Positions 15,016-25,114 are shown, numbered from the stretch's first letter. The stretch: 64,000 nt of DNA from Faecalibacterium hattorii (GCF_003287455.1 NZ_PRLC01000009.1:60027-124026), one strand, 5' to 3'. Made by a program: numbers and translations. The notes: generated by a model not told the origin, from the letters alone.

Positions 15016-16639
15016 GAATAAAATCACCGCACTTTACTGCCGACTGTCGCAAGAGGACGCACGGCTCGGCGAAAGCCTTTCTATCGAGAACCAGAAGGAT
15101 ATCCTTTTGGACTACGCTAAAAAGAACCACTTCTCGAACCCGGTGTTCTTTGTTGATGATGGCTATTCTGGCACGAACTATGACCGCCCCGGCTTTCAGA
15201 GTATGCTGGTCGAGATCGAAGCAGGGCGTGTAGGAATCGTTATCACAAAAGACCTGTCCCGACTGGGGCGCAACTCTGCCTTGACGGGTCTGTACACAAA
15301 CTTCACCTTTCCCCAGTATGGCGTTCGCTACATTGCCATTAACGACAATTACGACACCATTGACCCGAACAGCGTAAACAACGATTTTGCGGGCATTAAG
15401 AACTGGTTCAACGAGTTTTACGCCCGCGATACCAGCCGCAAGATTCGGGCTGTCCAGAAGGCCAAGGGAGAGCGTGGAGTACCGCTGACGGTCAATGTCC
15501 CCTACGGCTATGTGAAAGACCCGGAGAACCCGAAGCATTGGCTTGTTGACCCGGAAGCGGCTGCGATTGTGAAGCGCATCTTCTCCATGTGCATGGAGGG
15601 ACGTGGGCCGACCCAAATTGCGAACCAACTGTGGGCAGATAAAGTTCTGACTCCTACCGCCTACAAGTTGAGCCATGGCCGGAGTACAAACGCACCTGCC
15701 CCGGAAGACCCTTACCGCTGGGATAAAAGAGCAGTAAGTTTGATTCTGGAACGCCGGGAGTACACTGGCTGCACAGTCAACTTCAAGACCTATACTAACT
15801 CTATCTGGGATAAAAAGAGACATCTGAATCCTGTGGAAAATCAGGCTATCTTCCTAGATACACATGAGCGCATTATTGACGATGATGTGTTTGAAAAGGT
15901 TCAGGAGATTCGTAACCAGCGTCACCGCATGACCCGGACAGGCAAGAGCAGCATTTTCTCCGGTATGGTCTACTGCGCTGACTGCGGTTCTAAGATGCAA
16001 TATGGTTCGTCCAACAACAGGGACTTCAGTCAAGACTTCTTTGATTGCTCTCTGCACAAGAAGAACGGGAGCAAGTGCAAGGGACACTTCATCCGGGTAA
16101 AGGTTCTGGAAGGACGTGTACTGAGTCATGTTCAGCGGGTGACGGACTACATTCTCCGTCATGAAGACTACTTCCGCAAGGTCATGGAGGAGCAGCTTCG
16201 GGTGGAAAGCACCGAAAAGCTGACCGTCCTAAAGAAGCAGCTTGCCCGGAATGAGAAGCGGATTGCAGACCTCAAACGGCTGTTCATGAAAATCTACGAG
16301 GATAACGCCAGCGGAAAGCTGAGCGATGAACGCTTTGACATGATGAGCCAAAGCTACGATGCCGAACAGAAGCATCTGGAAGAGGAAGCCTTCTCTATCC
16401 AGCAGGAAATCGAAGTACAGGAACAGCAGATCGAGAATATTGAGAAGTTCGTCCAGAAAGCGCACAAGTACGTTCATATTGAAGAACTCACCCCTTATGC
16501 TCTCCGTGAACTGGTGTCGGCCATCTATGTGGATGCCCCGGATAAGTCCAGCGGAAAGCGGGTGCAGCACATCCATATTAAGTATGATGGGCTGGGGTAT
16601 ATCCCTCTGGATGAACTGGAAGCAAAAGAAAAGGCGTGA
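15002..16639 (+). CDS. Large serine recombinase (TndX/TnpX type)
   Basis: A 545-aa site-specific recombinase. The resolvase domain opens with ALYCRLSQEDARLGESLSIE, with the nucleophile Ser16, and includes VFFVDDGYSGTNYDRPGF and ITKDLSRLGRN. The recombinase domain follows with KAKGERGVPLTVNVPYGY and VDPEAAAIVKRIF. A zinc ribbon is visible as CADCG then CSLHKKNGSKC, then a long coiled coil (about 400-490) and a C-terminal region of DUF4368 type ending HIHIKYDGLGYIPLDEL. All catalytic parts are intact. A longer frame overlapping the previous stop exists, but AAGGAGG at 7 nt supports this ATG. It ends in a GGCGTGAC/GTCACGCC hairpin. Confidence 0.93.
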   Translation: MSGATNKITALYCRLSQEDARLGESLSIENQKDILLDYAKKNHFSNPVFFVDDGYSGTNYDRPGFQSMLVEIEAGRVGIVITKDLSRLGRNSALTGLYTNFTFPQYGVRYIAINDNYDTIDPNSVNNDFAGIKNWFNEFYARDTSRKIRAVQKAKGERGVPLTVNVPYGYVKDPENPKHWLVDPEAAAIVKRIFSMCMEGRGPTQIANQLWADKVLTPTAYKLSHGRSTNAPAPEDPYRWDKRAVSLILERREYTGCTVNFKTYTNSIWDKKRHLNPVENQAIFLDTHERIIDDDVFEKVQEIRNQRHRMTRTGKSSIFSGMVYCADCGSKMQYGSSNNRDFSQDFFDCSLHKKNGSKCKGHFIRVKVLEGRVLSHVQRVTDYILRHEDYFRKVMEEQLRVESTEKLTVLKKQLARNEKRIADLKRLFMKIYEDNASGKLSDERFDMMSQSYDAEQKHLEEEAFSIQQEIEVQEQQIENIEKFVQKAHKYVHIEELTPYALRELVSAIYVDAPDKSSGKRVQHIHIKYDGLGYIPLDELEAKEKA

Positions 16640-16738
16640 CCGAAGTCACGCCAAATCTGCCCCATTGCGGGAACTTTTGCAAATACTGTTTTATGGGAAC
16701 CCTGCTCTTGCGAACATCCCATTTTGTTTGCGTTTGGC

Positions 16739-18514
16739 TCAGGTCTCCACGCCCTCGAACTGGCTGTTGTAGAGCTTGGCGTAGAAGCCGCCCTGCGCCA
16801 GCAGTTCGTCGTGATCGCCCTGCTCGACGATGCGGCCGTCCTTCATAACGAGGATGACGTCGGCCTCGCGGATGGTGGACAGGCGGTGGGCCACGATGAA
16901 GCTCGTGCGGCCCTGCATCATCCGGGCAAAGGCCGCTTGGATGCGCACTTCCGTGCGGGTATCGATGGAGGAAGTTGCCTCGTCCAAGATCAGCATCGGG
17001 GGCAGACAGAGCATGACGCGGGCAATGCAGAGCAGCTGCTTCTGGCCCTGACTGATGTTGCCGCCGTCCTCAGCAATGACCGTGTCGTAGCCGTTGGGCA
17101 GACGGCGGATGAAGCTGTCGGCATGGGCTGCCTTGGCCGCTGCAAGGATCTCCTCGTCGGTGGCGTCCGGCTTGCCGTAGGCGATGTTCTCGCGGACGGT
17201 GCCGGCCCGCAGCCATGTCTCCTGCAGCACCATGCCGTAGCTGCCCCGCAGCGAAGCGCGGGTAACGTTCCGGATGTCCTCACCCGCCACTTCGATGGAG
17301 CCGCCGTTGACATCATAGAACCGCATGAGCAGGTTGATGAGGGTGGTCTTGCCGCAGCCGGTGGGGCCGACGATGGCGATGCGCTGGCCGGGCTTGACGT
17401 CCAGATCCAGCCCCTCGATGAGGGGGCGGTCCGGCAAGTAGCGGAAGGAGACATCCTTCAGCTCCACATGGCCGTCCGTCTGCAGCGCCTTGGCGTTCTC
17501 GGCTTCGGAGATCTGGTCCTCGGCGTCCAGCAGCTCAAAGACGCGGGCCGCACAGGCCAGTGCGTTCTGCAGCTCGGTGACGACACCGGAGATCTCGTTG
17601 AAGGGCTTGGTGTACTGGTTGGCGTAGTTGAGGAAGATGCTCAACTGGCCGATGGTGATGCCGCCCGCCACAGCATAGACAGCGCCCACGAGGCCAACGC
17701 CCGCGTAGACGATGTTGTTGACGAAGCGGGTGGCGGGGTTGGTCATGCTGGAGAAGAAGATGGCTTTCAGGCTCACGTCCTGCAGCCGTCCGTTCACCTC
17801 GTCAAAGGCGTCGAGGCTCTCGGCTTCGTGGCCGAAGGCCTGAACGACCTTCTGGCCTTCGATCATCTCGTTGACCAGCGCGGTCTGCTCGCCGCGCACG
17901 GAGCTCTGCCCCTGAAAATACTTGTAGCTGCGCTTGGCAAGGAAGCTGGCCACCACAAGGCTCAGCGGAGTGATGCAGACCACCACCAAGGTGATGGGCA
18001 CATTCTCTTTCAGCATGAACAGCAGGGTGCCGAAAATGGTCAGCAGACCGGAGAACATCTGGGTGAAGCCCATCAGCAGACCGTCCGCGAAGGTGTCCAC
18101 ATCGGCGACCATCCGGCTGACGATGTCGCCGGAGGGGTGGCTGTCGAGGTAGGAGAGCGGCAGGGTCTGGATCTTGCGCAGCGCGGCGTTGCGCAGGTCG
18201 CGGCTGACGGAGAAGGTGATGCGGTTGTTGCAGACACTGAGCAGCCACTGCGCAAAGGCGGCGATGACGGCCACCACGACGATCTGCACAACGATGCGCA
18301 TCACACCGGCAAAATCGACGGTGCCCTTGCCCAGCATCAGGTCAATGGCGCTGCCGCAGAGGATGGGGATATACAACTGGGCCGCCACGCTGACGGCAGC
18401 CACGATCAGGCTGCACACCACGAAAAAGCTATAGGGGCGGATCTTTTCAAGGACCCGGCGGAGCGTTGCCTTGCGCTGTTCGGGGGTCAGCCTGCTTTTC
18501 GCTTTTGCACTCAT
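16739..18514 (-). CDS. ABC exporter half-transporter, catalytic-site subunit
   Basis: A 591-aa fused permease-ATPase of the multidrug/lipid exporter type. A six-helix membrane domain (about 30-310) is followed by the nucleotide-binding domain with Walker A GPTGCGKTTL, the Q-loop in MVLQETWL, an altered signature NISQGQKQ, Walker B MLILDEATSSID with the catalytic Glu, and the switch His in VAHRLSTI. The partner gene overlaps by four bases. A canonical Glu here with a weakened signature, opposite to the partner, points to a heterodimer with one working ATPase site, like BmrCD or TM287/288. The substrate is unknown. The serine-recombinase element ends just after its stop. Confidence 0.92.
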   Translation of the reverse strand: MSAKAKSRLTPEQRKATLRRVLEKIRPYSFFVVCSLIVAAVSVAAQLYIPILCGSAIDLMLGKGTVDFAGVMRIVVQIVVVAVIAAFAQWLLSVCNNRITFSVSRDLRNAALRKIQTLPLSYLDSHPSGDIVSRMVADVDTFADGLLMGFTQMFSGLLTIFGTLLFMLKENVPITLVVVCITPLSLVVASFLAKRSYKYFQGQSSVRGEQTALVNEMIEGQKVVQAFGHEAESLDAFDEVNGRLQDVSLKAIFFSSMTNPATRFVNNIVYAGVGLVGAVYAVAGGITIGQLSIFLNYANQYTKPFNEISGVVTELQNALACAARVFELLDAEDQISEAENAKALQTDGHVELKDVSFRYLPDRPLIEGLDLDVKPGQRIAIVGPTGCGKTTLINLLMRFYDVNGGSIEVAGEDIRNVTRASLRGSYGMVLQETWLRAGTVRENIAYGKPDATDEEILAAAKAAHADSFIRRLPNGYDTVIAEDGGNISQGQKQLLCIARVMLCLPPMLILDEATSSIDTRTEVRIQAAFARMMQGRTSFIVAHRLSTIREADVILVMKDGRIVEQGDHDELLAQGGFYAKLYNSQFEGVET

Positions 18515-20271
18515 TTCTGCGCATCCCCTTTCTTGAACTGGCTGGCGTAGATCTCTTCGTAGACCGGGCAGCTTGCCAGCAGCTCGGCGTGCTTGCCGAG
18601 GCCCACGAGCTTGCCGTCGTCCAGCACGAGGATCTGGTCGGCGTGCTGGAGGCTGGCGGCGCGCTGGCTGACGATGAAGACGGTCAGGCTGCCGGGCAGC
18701 GCGGCCAGCGCCTTGCGCAGGGCCGCATCGGTGGCGTAGTCCAGCGCGCTGGCGCTGTCGTCGAGGATCAGGATATCGGGCTTGCCCACCAGTGCGCGGG
18801 CAATGGTCAGGCGCTGCTTCTGGCCGCCGGACAGGTTCCGGCCGCCCTGCTCCACCGGCTCGTCAAGGCCGAGGGGCTTCGCTTTGACGAATTCTGCGGC
18901 CTGAGCCGTTTCCAGCGCGGCCCACAGGTCGGCGTCGGAGGCGTTCTTGCTGCCCCAGAGCAGGTTCGAGCGGATGGTGCCGCCGAAGAGCTGGGCCTTC
19001 TGCATGACGACGTTCACTCTGCCGCGCAGAGTCTCGCGGGGGTAATCTTTGACCGGGCGGCCGAGGATCTCGACGGTGCCCTCGGTGGCGTCATAGAAGC
19101 GGGGGATCAGGCTGATGAGGCTGGATTTGCCGCTGCCCGTGCCGCCGATGACGCCGATGGTCTGGCCGCGCTTGGCGGTGAAGCTGATGTCGGAGAGGCT
19201 GGGTGCACCGGCCCCGGCGTAGGTCAGGCTGACATGGTCGAAACGAACGGCGTCGTCTGCCTTGTCGGCGTCCACGGCGCTCTGGAGCTGGGTGGGGAAC
19301 TCCATGCCCGGCTCGGTGTCCAGCACAGCCTGAACGCGGCTGGCACAGGCCAGCGCCTTGCTCACCTGAACGATGAGGTTGGCCAGCTTGACCAGCTCCA
19401 CGAGGATCTGGTTCATGTAGTTGACCAGCGCGATGACATCGCCGGAGGCCATGCCGCCGATGTTGATCTCGATGCTGCCCACATAGAGCAGCGCCACGAT
19501 GGCGAGGTTGATGATCACATAGGTCAGCGGACTCATCAGGGAGGAGATATGGCCCACATGGAGCTGCATCTTGGTCAGCAGATCGTTGGCCGACTCAAAG
19601 CGGTCGATCTCGCTCTTCTCCTTATCGAAAGCGCGGACGACGCGCACGCCGGTCAGGTTCTCGCGGGTCAGGCCCAGCACCCGGTCCAGCCGGGTCTGGG
19701 CGGTCTTATACAGCGGATTTGTGATGACCATGACGCCGAAGACCACGATGCTCAGCAGCGGGATGGCGACCACGAAGATCCATGCGGCCCGCACATTGAC
19801 GGTGAACGCCATGATCATGGCACCGAACACCACGAAGGGGCTGCGCAGGAACAGGCGGAGGAAGAGGTTCAGGCCGCTCTGTACCTGATTGATATCGCTG
19901 GTCATGCGGGTGATGAGGGTGCTGGTGCCGAGGGTATCCATCTCGGTGAAGCCAAGCTTCTGGATATGCTCGAACAGGCTGTGGCGCAGCGAGGTGGAGT
20001 AGCCCACCGCCGCCTTGGCCGAGAAGTACTGGGCCGTCAGGCTGCACGCCAGACCGACCATCGCCAACAGCAGGAGGATGCCGCACCGCACAAGGATATA
20101 ATGCAGGTCGTGTGCCGCAATGCCGACGTTGACGATGTCTGCCATGACCAGAGGAACAAACAGGTCGAACGTGGCTTCCAGCATCTTGAACAGCGGCGCA
20201 AGCACGGCCTCGCGCCTATAGCCGTTCAAATGGGTAAGCATTTTGTTCAAGGCGAAAATCTCCTTTTCCAT
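18511..20271 (-). CDS. ABC exporter half-transporter, degenerate-site subunit
   Basis: A 586-aa fused permease-ATPase. The membrane domain spans about 15-300 and the ATPase carries Walker A GGTGSGKSSL, a good signature NLSGGQKQR and a Walker B of LILDDSASALD in which the catalytic Glu is Asp; the H-loop is VSQRAAS with Gln for His. This is the usual degenerate partner of a heterodimeric exporter. It is first in the two-gene unit. The ATG given has no ribosome site and overlaps a TATAAT; a TTG at codon 8 (MNKMLTHL if used) follows AAGGAG at 9 nt and may be the real start. A second TATAAT lies about 35 bp further upstream. Confidence 0.9.
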   Translation of the reverse strand: MEKEIFALNKMLTHLNGYRREAVLAPLFKMLEATFDLFVPLVMADIVNVGIAAHDLHYILVRCGILLLLAMVGLACSLTAQYFSAKAAVGYSTSLRHSLFEHIQKLGFTEMDTLGTSTLITRMTSDINQVQSGLNLFLRLFLRSPFVVFGAMIMAFTVNVRAAWIFVVAIPLLSIVVFGVMVITNPLYKTAQTRLDRVLGLTRENLTGVRVVRAFDKEKSEIDRFESANDLLTKMQLHVGHISSLMSPLTYVIINLAIVALLYVGSIEINIGGMASGDVIALVNYMNQILVELVKLANLIVQVSKALACASRVQAVLDTEPGMEFPTQLQSAVDADKADDAVRFDHVSLTYAGAGAPSLSDISFTAKRGQTIGVIGGTGSGKSSLISLIPRFYDATEGTVEILGRPVKDYPRETLRGRVNVVMQKAQLFGGTIRSNLLWGSKNASDADLWAALETAQAAEFVKAKPLGLDEPVEQGGRNLSGGQKQRLTIARALVGKPDILILDDSASALDYATDAALRKALAALPGSLTVFIVSQRAASLQHADQILVLDDGKLVGLGKHAELLASCPVYEEIYASQFKKGDAQK

Positions 20272-20386
20272 TATAACAGGTATAAACTTTCTAACAGCTT
20301 ATTATAGCGCAGTTGGGCTTAGAAAGCTATTGTTTTGGCAAAATATTGCAACTGCATGGGCCGCATCTCCGGGATCACTCCGCCCA

Positions 20387-20415
20387 TTGTGAAAATTGGG
20401 AAATCCTGCTATAAT
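20387..20415 (+). promoter_or_regulatory. Sigma-A promoter for the SseB/Sel1 gene
   Basis: TTGTGA and a perfect TATAAT are 17 bp apart. A short direct duplication ATGACGAAAAAG follows in the leader. Confidence 0.75.
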
Positions 20416-20462
20416 AATCTATTATGACGAAAAAGATATGACGAAAAAGAAGGGTGAAGCAG

Positions 20463-21530
20463 ATGGCATATGAGAAAGGCGCACGGCGGTTCCGCCCGGT
20501 GGGAAGCCGGAAGAAAAAGACCGCCCCGAAATACGGTCCCACCGGCACCGGCTGCCCGGTGGTGGAAGAGGCTGTGGCGCGGCTCTACCGCGACCAGAGC
20601 GAGGCGCATTTCTGGGACCTGATGAACGCCCTGAACTATGCGCTGGAGCTGAAAACACGGGTGCTGGTGCCGCTGGATGCCGCCACCGACCCCCAGAGCG
20701 GTGCGGCCCCGTGGGCATCGCTCCCCATCCCGGAGGAAAAGGCGGAAGACCTGCCCCCGTGGCTTCTCCACACCCGGCGGGAGCGCACCTACCTGCCGCT
20801 GTTCACCTCGGTGAAGACGGCGGAGGCCGAGCGCACCACTGCCACCCGCCCCATGGCCGAGCGCGGAATGCGGGAAGCCATGGCATACGCCCTGAACACC
20901 GAAGGGCTGGACGGCGTGGTCATCGACCCGTGGACGAATTCCGCCACGCTGGACAATTCCATCCTGAAGGGGCTGCTCCGCGCCGCGCGGGGGGACCTCG
21001 ACGCCCCCGGCGCAGATGAGCTGGACTGCGGCTACGAGGCTGCCTGCCACGGCTGGTGGGATGAGGCCGTTCACTATTACAAGCGTGCCGCCGATGAGGG
21101 CAACACCGAGGCGCTGGCTCTGCTGGCGGACTGCATCTATCAGGGCCGCGGCATCCGCCGCAGCAAGACGGAGGCCCGCAAGCTCTGGAAAAAGGCGGCC
21201 GCTGCCGGGGAGGTTCAGGCCATGATCGCCCTCGGCGACGATGCACTGGCCTCCGACAAGGAGCTGGCTGTGGCCCTGCAATACTACCGCCGTGCCCAGA
21301 GTGCGGGCCGCGGCACGCCGGATGTAGCCTATACGCCCCAGATCCGTCTCCGCATCGCCCAGACCGAGACCCGCTTCGTCTCCCGGCGGAAAGCCCTCGC
21401 CGAACTGGCTGAGGCCGAACAGGGCTTCCGGGTCCAGCTGGAACAGGCAGCCCCGGACGCGCAGCTCTGGCTCGACGAGACCCAGAAACTCATCGAAGAT
21501 CTGGTGGCCGAGGCAAATCAGCCCCGCTGA
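20463..21530 (+). CDS. SseB N-domain plus Sel1-repeat protein
   Basis: A 355-aa cytoplasmic protein. After a basic N-terminus rich in Arg and Lys, residues about 35-170 match the SseB N-terminal domain layout (FWDLMNALNYALELKTRVLV, YLPLFTSVKTAEA, LNTEGLDGVVIDPWTNSATL). Residues about 185-290 hold Sel1-like tetratricopeptide repeats, for example DEAVHYYKRAADEGNTEALA, LLADCIYQGRGIRRSKTEAR and KLWKKAAAAGEVQAMIALGD. Sel1 repeats make protein-binding solenoids; SseB domains are of uncertain role in Firmicutes. The ATG follows AAGAAGGG. It stands alone between an exporter and dnaK; no functional link is visible. Confidence 0.8.
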   Translation: MAYEKGARRFRPVGSRKKKTAPKYGPTGTGCPVVEEAVARLYRDQSEAHFWDLMNALNYALELKTRVLVPLDAATDPQSGAAPWASLPIPEEKAEDLPPWLLHTRRERTYLPLFTSVKTAEAERTTATRPMAERGMREAMAYALNTEGLDGVVIDPWTNSATLDNSILKGLLRAARGDLDAPGADELDCGYEAACHGWWDEAVHYYKRAADEGNTEALALLADCIYQGRGIRRSKTEARKLWKKAAAAGEVQAMIALGDDALASDKELAVALQYYRRAQSAGRGTPDVAYTPQIRLRIAQTETRFVSRRKALAELAEAEQGFRVQLEQAAPDAQLWLDETQKLIEDLVAEANQPR

Positions 21531-21637
21531 TCGGGCAAAACACAGTTTCTTTACATTTGTTCTACGGAATCGTCATAGGAAACCGGTAAGATATTCTTGG
21601 AAAAAAATCACGCCGCAAGAAAAGAGGACAAAGCAGT

Positions 21638-23452
21638 ATGAGCAAAGTGATCGGAATCGACCTTGGAACGACCAACTCCTGCGTGGCAGTGGTCGAGGGC
21701 GGCAAGCCCGTCGTCATCGCCAACGCAGAGGGCGAGCGCACCACCCCCAGCGTGGTGGCCTTTACCAAGGACGGCGAGCGTCTGGTGGGCGGCGCAGCCA
21801 AGCGCCAGCTTGCGACCAACTCCGGCCGCACCATCTCCAGCATCAAGCGCCACATGGGTTCCGATTACCGGGTCCGCATTGACGGCAAGGATCTGACCCC
21901 GCAGGAGATCAGCGCCATGATTCTGACCAAGATCCGCCGCGACGCCGAGAGCTACCTCGGCGAGCCGGTGACCGAGGCCGTCATCACGGTGCCCGCTTAC
22001 TTCGACGACAGCCAGCGCAAGGCCACGCAGGACGCGGGCCGTATCGCGGGGCTGAACGTCCTGCGCATCATCAACGAGCCGACCGCAGCAGCGGTGGCCT
22101 ACGGCCTTGACAACGAGGCCCCCCAGAAGATCCTTGTCTACGACCTCGGCGGCGGCACCTTCGATGTCTCCATCATTGAGATCGAGGACGGCACCTTCAC
22201 GGTGCTGGCCACCGGCGGCGACACCCACCTCGGCGGCGACGACTTCGACGAGCGGATCGTGGAGTACGCCGTGGCGGAGTTCAAGAAGTCCGACCGCATC
22301 GACCTGAGCCGCGACCCCGCCGCCATGGGCCGCTTGAAGGAAGAGGCCGAAAAGGCGAAGAAGGAGCTTTCCAGCGCGCCCAGCGCCCAGCTCAACCTGC
22401 CCTTCATCGCGGTGGGGAAGGACGGCCCCCACCACCTTGATCTGACCATCACCCGCCCGCAGTTTGAAATGATGACCGGCGACCTGCTGGCCCGCACCAT
22501 TCAGCCGGTGCAGAATGCCCTGCGGGACGCAGGGCTGTCCGCCAGCCAGCTGGGCAAAGTGCTCCTCGTCGGCGGCAGCACCCGGATGCCCGCCGTGGAG
22601 CGGCAGGTCAAGGAGCTGCTGGGGTGCGAACCCAGCCACAGCTTGAACCCCGACGAGTGCGTGGCCATGGGTGCCGCCGTGCAGGGCGGTCTGCTCCAAG
22701 GCGGCGGCAAGCTGGCCGGTGCCACCGGTGCGGCGGCGCAGGGCCTCGTCCTGATGGATGTCACCCCGCTGACCCTCTCCATCGAGACGCTGGGCGGCGT
22801 GGCCACCCCGCTTATCACCCGCAACAGCATGATCCCCACCCGCAAGAGCCAGATCTTTACCACGGCCCGCCCCATGCAGACCAGCGTGGAGATCAATGTT
22901 TTACAGGGCGAGCGCCACTTCGCGCGGGACAACAAGAGCCTTGGCAAGTTCAAGCTCAACGGCATCCGTGCCAGCTTCTCTTCCAAGCCCCAGATCGAAG
23001 TCACGTTTGATATCGATGTCAACGGCGTGGTCAAGGTCTCGGCCAAGGATCTCGGCACCGGGCGGGAGCAGAACATCACCATCACCGGCAGCACCAATCT
23101 CTCCGAAAATGAGATCCAGCGTGCCATGGCGGACGCTGCCGCCTATGAGGCCGAGGACAGCCGCCGCAAGGAGCGCTTAGACCTGCACAATCAGGCCGAG
23201 GTGCTGGCCTACAAGGTGGACGAAGCACTCTCCAAGTGCAAAAAGGAACTGGACAAGGACGAAAAGAACCGCATCAAAGCCGACGTGGCAAACCTCCGCC
23301 GCTGTCTGCGGAAGGATAAGCCCGAAAAGATGAACGAGACCGAGGAAGCGAACCTCCGTCAGGCCAAACAGCAGCTGGAAGCGTCGGCAAACCATTTGAT
23401 GATGCTGTATACCAGTGAACAGTCTTCGAACGATCCGAATTCGACGCTTTAA
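21638..23452 (+). CDS. dnaK: Molecular chaperone DnaK (Hsp70), possibly a second paralogue
   Basis: A 604-aa Hsp70. The ATPase domain starts [19 protein letters not shown] and includes [27 protein letters not shown] and [14 protein letters not shown]. The linker and substrate domain follow with [14 protein letters not shown] and [15 protein letters not shown], then a helical lid. No grpE, dnaJ or hrcA is adjacent, no CIRCE operator is seen upstream, and the C-terminus ends DPNSTL rather than in the acidic tail common in housekeeping DnaK. Together these suggest either an isolated dnaK locus or an additional paralogue. AAGAGGA precedes the ATG. Confidence 0.9.
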   Translation: MSKVIGIDLGTTNSCVAVVEGGKPVVIANAEGERTTPSVVAFTKDGERLVGGAAKRQLATNSGRTISSIKRHMGSDYRVRIDGKDLTPQEISAMILTKIRRDAESYLGEPVTEAVITVPAYFDDSQRKATQDAGRIAGLNVLRIINEPTAAAVAYGLDNEAPQKILVYDLGGGTFDVSIIEIEDGTFTVLATGGDTHLGGDDFDERIVEYAVAEFKKSDRIDLSRDPAAMGRLKEEAEKAKKELSSAPSAQLNLPFIAVGKDGPHHLDLTITRPQFEMMTGDLLARTIQPVQNALRDAGLSASQLGKVLLVGGSTRMPAVERQVKELLGCEPSHSLNPDECVAMGAAVQGGLLQGGGKLAGATGAAAQGLVLMDVTPLTLSIETLGGVATPLITRNSMIPTRKSQIFTTARPMQTSVEINVLQGERHFARDNKSLGKFKLNGIRASFSSKPQIEVTFDIDVNGVVKVSAKDLGTGREQNITITGSTNLSENEIQRAMADAAAYEAEDSRRKERLDLHNQAEVLAYKVDEALSKCKKELDKDEKNRIKADVANLRRCLRKDKPEKMNETEEANLRQAKQQLEASANHLMMLYTSEQSSNDPNSTL

Positions 23453-23462
23453 GATTCTGCAA

Positions 23463-23497
23463 CAAAAAAACCGCTGCACAATAGCAGCGGTTTTTTG
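23463..23497. terminator. Bidirectional terminator between dnaK and the amino-acid importer
   Basis: AACCGCTGC pairs with GCAGCGGTT around ACAATA, with an A-run before and a T-run after. It serves both convergent genes. Confidence 0.9.
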
Positions 23498-23508
23498 TAC
23501 TCTTGATC

Positions 23509-24273
23509 TTACAGCATCTTGGACAAAAATGCTTTCAGTCTGGGGTGCTTGGGGTTGGAGAACAGCTCCTGCGGGGGCTCATCCTCCTGAATCTTGCCGT
23601 CGTCGATGAAGATGACGCGGTTGGACACTTCGCGGGCGAAGCCCATCTCGTGCGTGACCACCAGCATAGTAATGCCGGTGTGGGCCAGCTCCTTCATCAG
23701 TTCCAACACCTCGCCGACCATTTCGGGGTCGAGGGCGGAGGTGGGCTCATCGAAAAGGATCACGTCCGGGTCCATGGCGAGGGCGCGGGCGATGGCGATG
23801 CGCTGCTGCTGGCCGCCGGACAGGCTCTTGGGGTAGGCGTCGGCCTTGTCGGACAGGCCGACGCGGGCCAGCAGCTCGTCTGCCTTGGCGGAGATTGCTT
23901 CCTTATCCTTCAGCTTCAGAAGGGTGGGAGCCAGCTCAAGGTTCTGCTTGACGGTCAGGTGCGGGAAGAGGTTGAAGTGCTGGAACACCATGCCCATCTT
24001 CTGCCGCACGGCGTCGATGTGGCTGTCATCGACTTCCACGCCCTCAAACTTGATGGAGCCGCTGGTGGGGATCTCCAGCCGGTTCAGGCAGCGCAGGAAG
24101 GTGGACTTGCCGCAGCCGGAAGGGCCGATCAGGCAGACCACATCGCCGCGGTAGATGTCGATGTCGATGCCCTTCAGGACATCGAGAATGGGGGTGGGCT
24201 GCTTTGCGCCCTTTTTCGTTTCGCCGCCATAGGTCTTGGTCAGGCCGCGGACTTCCAGAATCTTATCGGTCAC
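23509..24273 (-). CDS. Polar amino-acid ABC transporter ATPase
   Basis: A 254-aa ATPase of the GlnQ/HisP type that powers uptake through the adjacent permease. Motifs: Walker [15 protein letters not shown]-loop FQHFNLF, signature [15 protein letters not shown], Walker [13 protein letters not shown] and the switch His in VVTHEMGFA. The insertion [16 protein letters not shown] after the first strand is somewhat long. The GTG start has AGGAGG at 10 nt and overlaps the permease end by 11 bp, so the proteins are translationally coupled. It is the last gene of the binding protein-permease-ATPase unit. Specificity (glutamine, glutamate, cystine or others) cannot be assigned. Confidence 0.93.
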   Translation of the reverse strand: MTDKILEVRGLTKTYGGETKKGAKQPTPILDVLKGIDIDIYRGDVVCLIGPSGCGKSTFLRCLNRLEIPTSGSIKFEGVEVDDSHIDAVRQKMGMVFQHFNLFPHLTVKQNLELAPTLLKLKDKEAISAKADELLARVGLSDKADAYPKSLSGGQQQRIAIARALAMDPDVILFDEPTSALDPEMVGEVLELMKELAHTGITMLVVTHEMGFAREVSNRVIFIDDGKIQEDEPPQELFSNPKHPRLKAFLSKML

Positions 24274-25027
24274 TTTGAGCCAGCCTCCTCTCAAACTTCG
24301 CCAGCAGCCGTGTGAACAGCATGACGAGGATCAGGTAAATGATTGCAACGCCGCACAGCGGGAACATGGCCTCATAGGTGCGGTTCATGATGCCCTGTGC
24401 CGCATACAGCAGCTCCTTGCCGCCGATGACGGTGATCAGCGAGGTATCCTTGAGCAGGACGATGAATTCGTTGCCAAGGGCGGGCAGCACCGCGCGGATG
24501 GCCTGCGGGATGATGATGACAACCATGGTGGTCATGTAGTTCAGGCCAAGGCTGCGGCCGGCTTCCATCTGGCCGGGGTCCACGGCCATCAGGCCGCCGC
24601 GGATGATCTCCGACACATAGGCACCGGAGTTGATGCCCAGCGCCAGTGCGCCGACCACCGTGAAGTTGCGGCTGTTGGCGAAGATGACCATGCTCATGAT
24701 GAGGAGCTGGACCATCATAGGCGTGCCGCGGATGATGGTGGTGTACACCTGACACACGGCGTTGAAGAAGCCCAGCACCGGGTTCTTGTGGTTGGGGCGC
24801 TGCTGGTCGTGGGCAACACGGACCAAGGCAACCACGCTGCCCAGCACGATGCCCAGCGTCAACGCAATGGCGGTGACGAGCAGGGTGGTGCCGACGCCTT
24901 GGATGTACTGCATCCAGCGATCCTTCAGGATGAACGCCTGATAAAATTTGTAGAACATTTCCTGCCCGAAGCCGAGCTTCGTGCCGCTGTTGAGCAGCTC
25001 TTTCAGCAGTTCGTATTGTGCGGCCAT
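24263..25027 (-). CDS. Polar amino-acid ABC transporter permease
   Basis: A 254-aa inner-membrane permease of the HisM/GlnP family with about five helices (for example [20 protein letters not shown] and [20 protein letters not shown]). The EAA loop that docks the ATPase is readable as [14 protein letters not shown] with the conserved Gly. The C-terminus [20 protein letters not shown] is followed by a basic tail. Of three candidate starts the ATG at MAAQYELL is chosen, since GTGAGG lies 6 nt before it. The binding protein is encoded upstream, separated by a terminator-like hairpin that should lower permease expression relative to the binding protein. Confidence 0.9.
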   Translation of the reverse strand: MAAQYELLKELLNSGTKLGFGQEMFYKFYQAFILKDRWMQYIQGVGTTLLVTAIALTLGIVLGSVVALVRVAHDQQRPNHKNPVLGFFNAVCQVYTTIIRGTPMMVQLLIMSMVIFANSRNFTVVGALALGINSGAYVSEIIRGGLMAVDPGQMEAGRSLGLNYMTTMVVIIIPQAIRAVLPALGNEFIVLLKDTSLITVIGGKELLYAAQGIMNRTYEAMFPLCGVAIIYLILVMLFTRLLAKFERRLAQSDR

Positions 25028-25077
25028 TCGCATCCTCACTTTCGTTTTTTTGTCAGAATTTTGTAACCTTGTTTTTC

Positions 25078-25114
25078 CAAAAAAGGGGAGGTGCTCCCGT
25101 AGAGCCGCCTCCCC
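25078..25114 (-). terminator. Intra-operon terminator after the binding-protein gene
   Basis: On the minus strand GGGGAGG pairs with CCTCCCC, with inner GGCTC/GGGAGC, and is followed by TTTTTT. It lies between the binding-protein gene and the permease and is likely leaky. Confidence 0.8.

Larger units (their letters stand above)
13408..16730. mobile_element. Serine-recombinase element bounded by 22-bp inverted repeats
   Basis: A 3.3-kb insert between the trigger-factor-like gene and an ABC exporter. It starts with CAAACAAAATGGGATGCTCG plus CA and ends with the inverted form, 21 of 22 bases matching (13408-13429 versus 16709-16730). Inside are a hairpin-rich non-coding zone, three genes (a 94-aa unknown, a TnpW-like 154-aa protein, a large serine recombinase) and a large palindrome. 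Codon use is less GC-rich than in the flanks. Whether the inverted repeats are true ends or incidental is unproven. Confidence 0.65.

Noticed and set aside
16724..20307. Long plus-strand frames opposite the two ABC exporter genes
   Set aside because: Shadow frames rich in Ala/Gly/His/Asp with no domain; the minus-strand genes have every ABC motif.
21560..21637. CIRCE heat-shock operator before dnaK
   Set aside because: No TTAGCACTC-N9-GAGTGCTAA-like inverted repeat is present in the leader.
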